A DNA stretch of 64,000 nt, taken from assembly GCF_003319125.1 (NCBI RefSeq), contig NZ_QOHG01000004.1, forward strand, positions 1 through 64,000, written 5' to 3'. Origin of the DNA: Blastococcus sp. TF02A-26 (lineage in GTDB: Bacteria; Actinomycetota; Actinomycetes; Mycobacteriales; Geodermatophilaceae). The notes under the pieces are model-generated. The model did no database searches and was not told the origin of the DNA. It saw only the letters and a program-made list of their open reading frames with translations. This document shows positions 61,327 through 64,000 of this stretch, piece after piece. The position numbers were made by a program, and so were the translations under genes. Position 1 is the first letter of the stretch, and each line of letters starts with the position of its first letter.

Positions 61327-62414
61327 CGCCCGAGGACCGCGCGCAGCGCCGCGAGCACCAGCGCCACCCGGTCGGGCCGGGCGTTGGCACCCATCAGGCC
61401 GATCCGCCACACCGAGGACGCGTAGGCGCCGGCGCCGGCACCGATCTCCACGTCGTACCGCTCGAGCAGCTCGGCCCGCACCGCCGCCGAGTCGACGCCC
61501 TCGGGTACGCGGACGGTCGTCAGTTCGGGCAGCCGGTGCCCGTCGGCCGCGAAGAGCTCGAGCCCCAGCTCGGCCAGGCCCTCGTGCAGCAGCCGGCCGG
61601 CCTCGGCGTGCCGGGCGTGCACGGCGTCCAGGCCCTCGTCGAGGATCCGGCCGAGCGCCGCGTGCAGCGAGACGACCATCCCGGTGGGCGCGGTGTGGTG
61701 GTACGTACGCCCGCCGCTGCCGGCCGCCTCGCCCGCGTACCCGCCGAGCATGCCGAGGTCGAGGTACCAGCTCTGCGGCTTCTCGATCCGCCGCTCCCAG
61801 GCCCGGTCGTTGATCGTGAAGGGCGCGAGGCCGGGCGCGGTGCCCAGGCACTTCTGCGAGCCCGAGTAGGCGAGGTCGACGCCCCAGTCGTCCAGCCGCA
61901 CCGGGATGCCACCCAGCGAGGTCACGCAGTCGGCCAGCAGCAGCGCGTCGCCCTTGCCGGCGGCCAGGGGCTCCAGGTCCGAGCGGACGCCGGTGGAGGT
62001 CTCGGCGTGGACCGCGGCGATCAGCTTCGGCGCCGGGTGGGCGGCGAGCACCCGCTCGCCGTCGACCGGCTGCCCCCACTCGTGGTCCACCCGCACGACC
62101 TCGGCGCCGCACCGGGAGGCGACGTCGACCATGCGCTCGCCGAACAGGCCGTTGACCGCCACGACGACGACGTCGCCCGGGCCGACGGTGTTGACGAAGG
62201 ACGCCTCCATGCCCGCCGAGCCGGTCGCCGACAGCGGGAGGGTCCGCCGGTTCGCCGTCCCGAACAGCTGCCGGAGCCGGTCCGAGGTCTCGTCGAGGAT
62301 CCCGAGGAAGACCGGGTCGAGGTGCCCGAGCAGCGGCCGGCCCAGGGCGACCGTGGCCTCCGGGTAGGGGTTCGACGGGCCGGGTCCGAGCAGGGTGCGG
62401 GCGCGCAGCGGCAT
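61323..62414 (-). CDS. Alanine-glyoxylate/serine-pyruvate-type aminotransferase
   Basis: A 363-aa class V PLP enzyme. Marks are LLGPGPSNPYPEA, the PLP-contacting SATGSAGMEASF, HAETSTGVRSDLE, the cofactor Asp and Ser in ADCVTSLGGIP, and the Schiff-base Lys in SGSQKCLGTAPGLAP. Members exchange amino groups among alanine, serine and glyoxylate; the pair used is not decided by sequence. ATG 62414 is the start. Confidence 0.9.
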   Translation of the reverse strand: MPLRARTLLGPGPSNPYPEATVALGRPLLGHLDPVFLGILDETSDRLRQLFGTANRRTLPLSATGSAGMEASFVNTVGPGDVVVVAVNGLFGERMVDVASRCGAEVVRVDHEWGQPVDGERVLAAHPAPKLIAAVHAETSTGVRSDLEPLAAGKGDALLLADCVTSLGGIPVRLDDWGVDLAYSGSQKCLGTAPGLAPFTINDRAWERRIEKPQSWYLDLGMLGGYAGEAAGSGGRTYHHTAPTGMVVSLHAALGRILDEGLDAVHARHAEAGRLLHEGLAELGLELFAADGHRLPELTTVRVPEGVDSAAVRAELLERYDVEIGAGAGAYASSVWRIGLMGANARPDRVALVLAALRAVLGR

Positions 62415-62450
62415 GACGCTGACGTTAGGACACCGCGGGGTCCGCGACCT

Positions 62451-62514
62451 CTTGCGGTGTTCCTCGTGGTGTCGCGGTGCTGCAGCACCGCAGGAGCACG
62501 AGGAACACCGCAGG
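62451..62514. repeat. Nested inverted repeat between aspS and the aminotransferase gene
   Basis: GCGGTGTTCCTCGTG (62454-62468) and CACGAGGAACACCGC (62497-62511) are perfect 15-bp arms, extendable by three pairs with one G-T. Centred between them is the perfect 18-bp palindrome GCGGTGCTGCAGCACCGC (62474-62491), with 5-nt spacers on each side. It lies 11 bases past the aspS stop and 37 before the next gene on the same strand, so it may act as a terminator. Confidence 0.75.
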
Positions 62515-62524
62515 AGTGCGGGGT

Positions 62525-64000
62525 TCAGCCCCTCGTCGGGTCCGTGGGCCCGGGGGCACCGGGCTGGCCGGGGAGCGCGGGCTCCTCGGGCTTGGCGTCG
62601 ATGCCGGCCTCCTTGCGCTGCGCGTCGGAGATCGGCGTCGGGGCGCTGGTCAGCGGGTCGAAACCGGCGCCGGTCTTCGGGAAGGCGATGACCTCGCGAA
62701 TCGAGTCGACGCCGGCCAGGAGCGCGGTCAGCCGGTCCCAGCCGAGCGCGGCCCCGGCGTGCGGCGGCGGGCCGTAGGCGAACGCCTCGAGGAAGAAGCC
62801 GAACCGCTCGCGCGCCTCCTCGCGGGACATGCCGAGGGTCTCGAAGACGCGCTCCTGCAGCGCGGCGTCGTGGATACGGACCGAGCCGCTCATCACCTCG
62901 TTGCCGTTGATCACCATGTCGTAGGCGTCGGACAGCGCCGCGCCCTTGTCGTCGGCGAACCGCTCCCGCCACTCGGGCGTGGGCGAGGTGAACGGGTGGT
63001 GCATGAAGGTCCACTCGCCGTCCTCGGTCTCCTCGAACATCGGGAAGTCGACGACGAAGAGGAACGACCAGGTCCCGGGCTCGATGAGCTCCAGCCGCTT
63101 GGCGATCTCGTTGCGCGCGGCGCCGAGCAGCTCCTGCGAGGTGCGACGGGCACCGGCGGCGAAGAAGACGCAGTCGCCGGGCTTCGCGCCGACGGCGGCC
63201 ACGAGCCCGTCGCGCTCGGCCTCGGAGATGTTCTTGGCCACCGGCCCGCCGAGCGTGCCGTCCTCGGCGATGGTCACGTAGGCCAGGCCGCGCGAGCCGC
63301 GGGACCGGGCCCAGTCCTGCCAGGCGTCGAACGCCCGCCGCGGCTGGGAGCCACCGCCGGGCATGACGACCGCGCCCACGTACGGCGCCTGGAACACCCG
63401 GAACGGGGTGTCGGCGAAGTAGGAGGTCAGCTCGGTCAGCTCGATGCCGAACCGCAGGTCGGGCTTGTCGGAGCCGAAGCGGTCCATCGCCTCGCGGTAG
63501 GTCATCCGCGGGATCTCCGGCACCTCGTACCCGGCCAGCTCGCGCCACAGCGACCGGACGACGTCCTCGGCGATGGCGAGCACGTCGTCGCGCTCGACGA
63601 AGCTCATCTCGAAGTCGAGCTGGGTGAACTCCGGCTGCCGGTCGGCGCGGAAGTCCTCGTCCCGGAAGCAGCGGGCGATCTGGTAGTAGCGCTCCAGGCC
63701 GCCGATCATCAGCAGCTGCTTGAACAGCTGCGGCGACTGGGGCAGCGCGTACCACTTGCCCGGCTGCAGCCGGACCGGCACGACAAAGTCGCGCGCACCC
63801 TCGGGCGTCGAGCGGGTCAGCGTCGGCGTCTCGACCTCGGTGAAGCCGTGCCCGGCCATGACGCCGCGGGCGACCCGGCTGATCTCGCTGCGCAGCCGCA
63901 TGATCCGGGCCGGGTCCTGGCGGCGCAGGTCCAGGTAGCGGAACCGGTAGCGGACGTCGTCCGACGCCGCCGAGTCCGTCTCGATCGGGAACGGCAGCGG
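62525..64000 (-). CDS. aspS: Aspartyl-tRNA synthetase, 5' part missing
   Basis: The C-terminal 491 residues are present; the start lies beyond the window. Visible are [19 protein letters not shown], motif 2 ([20 protein letters not shown]), the bacterial insert domain with GDCVFFAAG, and motif 3 ([19 protein letters not shown]) followed by [20 protein letters not shown]. The short Pro-rich tail after that block is typical of actinobacteria. Confidence 0.96.
   Translation of the reverse strand, partial: PLPFPIETDSAASDDVRYRFRYLDLRRQDPARIMRLRSEISRVARGVMAGHGFTEVETPTLTRSTPEGARDFVVPVRLQPGKWYALPQSPQLFKQLLMIGGLERYYQIARCFRDEDFRADRQPEFTQLDFEMSFVERDDVLAIAEDVVRSLWRELAGYEVPEIPRMTYREAMDRFGSDKPDLRFGIELTELTSYFADTPFRVFQAPYVGAVVMPGGGSQPRRAFDAWQDWARSRGSRGLAYVTIAEDGTLGGPVAKNISEAERDGLVAAVGAKPGDCVFFAAGARRTSQELLGAARNEIAKRLELIEPGTWSFLFVVDFPMFEETEDGEWTFMHHPFTSPTPEWRERFADDKGAALSDAYDMVINGNEVMSGSVRIHDAALQERVFETLGMSREEARERFGFFLEAFAYGPPPHAGAALGWDRLTALLAGVDSIREVIAFPKTGAGFDPLTSAPTPISDAQRKEAGIDAKPEEPALPGQPGAPGPTDPTRG

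Overview
The window is a dense, very GC-rich (above 70% by eye) chromosomal segment of an actinobacterium. BldD with its c-di-GMP motif, the actinobacterial integration host factor MihF, a PriA without helicase motifs, DUF5995/DUF6167 proteins and the pyrR-pyrBC-carAB-pyrKDF order next to the alaS-ruvX-mltG-aro block all fit the Geodermatophilaceae (Blastococcus, Geodermatophilus, Modestobacter). The family is an inference from gene content; no rRNA or tRNA gene is present. Most genes are on the minus strand in tightly overlapping (GTGA, ATGA, TGATG) operons.

Layout. 1-12.8 kb is accessory: an MFS transporter, an EVE-like protein, a DUF998 membrane protein, a flavin-reductase-like protein, a tandem universal stress protein, a DMT transporter, an SDR, a MurA paralogue fused to an XRE helix-turn-helix domain, an adenosine deaminase broken by one in-frame TAG, DUF5995, a PucR regulator and its divergent DUF2877/AllH-like gene. 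12.8-18.2 kb holds hisG, hisE, ribH, ribBA, ribE, ribD and rpe. 18.4-31 kb holds an aldehyde dehydrogenase, a GNAT protein, rsmB, fmt, def, a wrecked Asp/Glu racemase, a membrane-anchored hypothetical protein, priA, metK, coaBC, rpoZ, gmk and mihF. 31.1-41.5 kb is the complete UMP operon, headed by pyrR with a recognisable PyrR-binding hairpin at its ribosome binding site. 41.7-44.6 kb (plus strand) holds bldD, an ABC exporter pair and a 50-residue peptide gene behind 11-bp phased repeats. 44.6-57.7 kb holds an EthD-like protein, nusB, efp, pepQ, aroQ, aroB, aroK, aroC, a prepilin-type peptidase, aroE, mltG, ruvX, alaS, DUF6167 and DUF948. 57.8-64 kb holds rarA, an aldo/keto reductase, two hypotheticals, an alanine-glyoxylate-type aminotransferase and the 3' part of aspS.

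How the genes work together. Three nearly complete pathway modules are visible: riboflavin from GTP and ribulose-5-phosphate (ribBA, ribD, ribH, ribE, beside rpe), UMP de novo (carAB, pyrB, pyrC, pyrDK, pyrF; orotate phosphoribosyltransferase is absent here), and the middle of the shikimate pathway (aroB, aroQ, aroE, aroK, aroC). Translation start and protein maturation (fmt, def, efp, rsmB, alaS, aspS) and genome maintenance (priA, rarA, ruvX, mihF) fill much of the rest.

The least ordinary parts are non-coding. One compound-hairpin repeat family abuts the stop codons of four unrelated genes. A 73-bp repeat fills two junctions of the pyr operon exactly. Four TCAG boxes at 11-bp spacing precede the 50-residue peptide gene. 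A near-perfect 18-bp palindrome sits at the start of the HTH-MurA gene. fmt appears to start at CTG.
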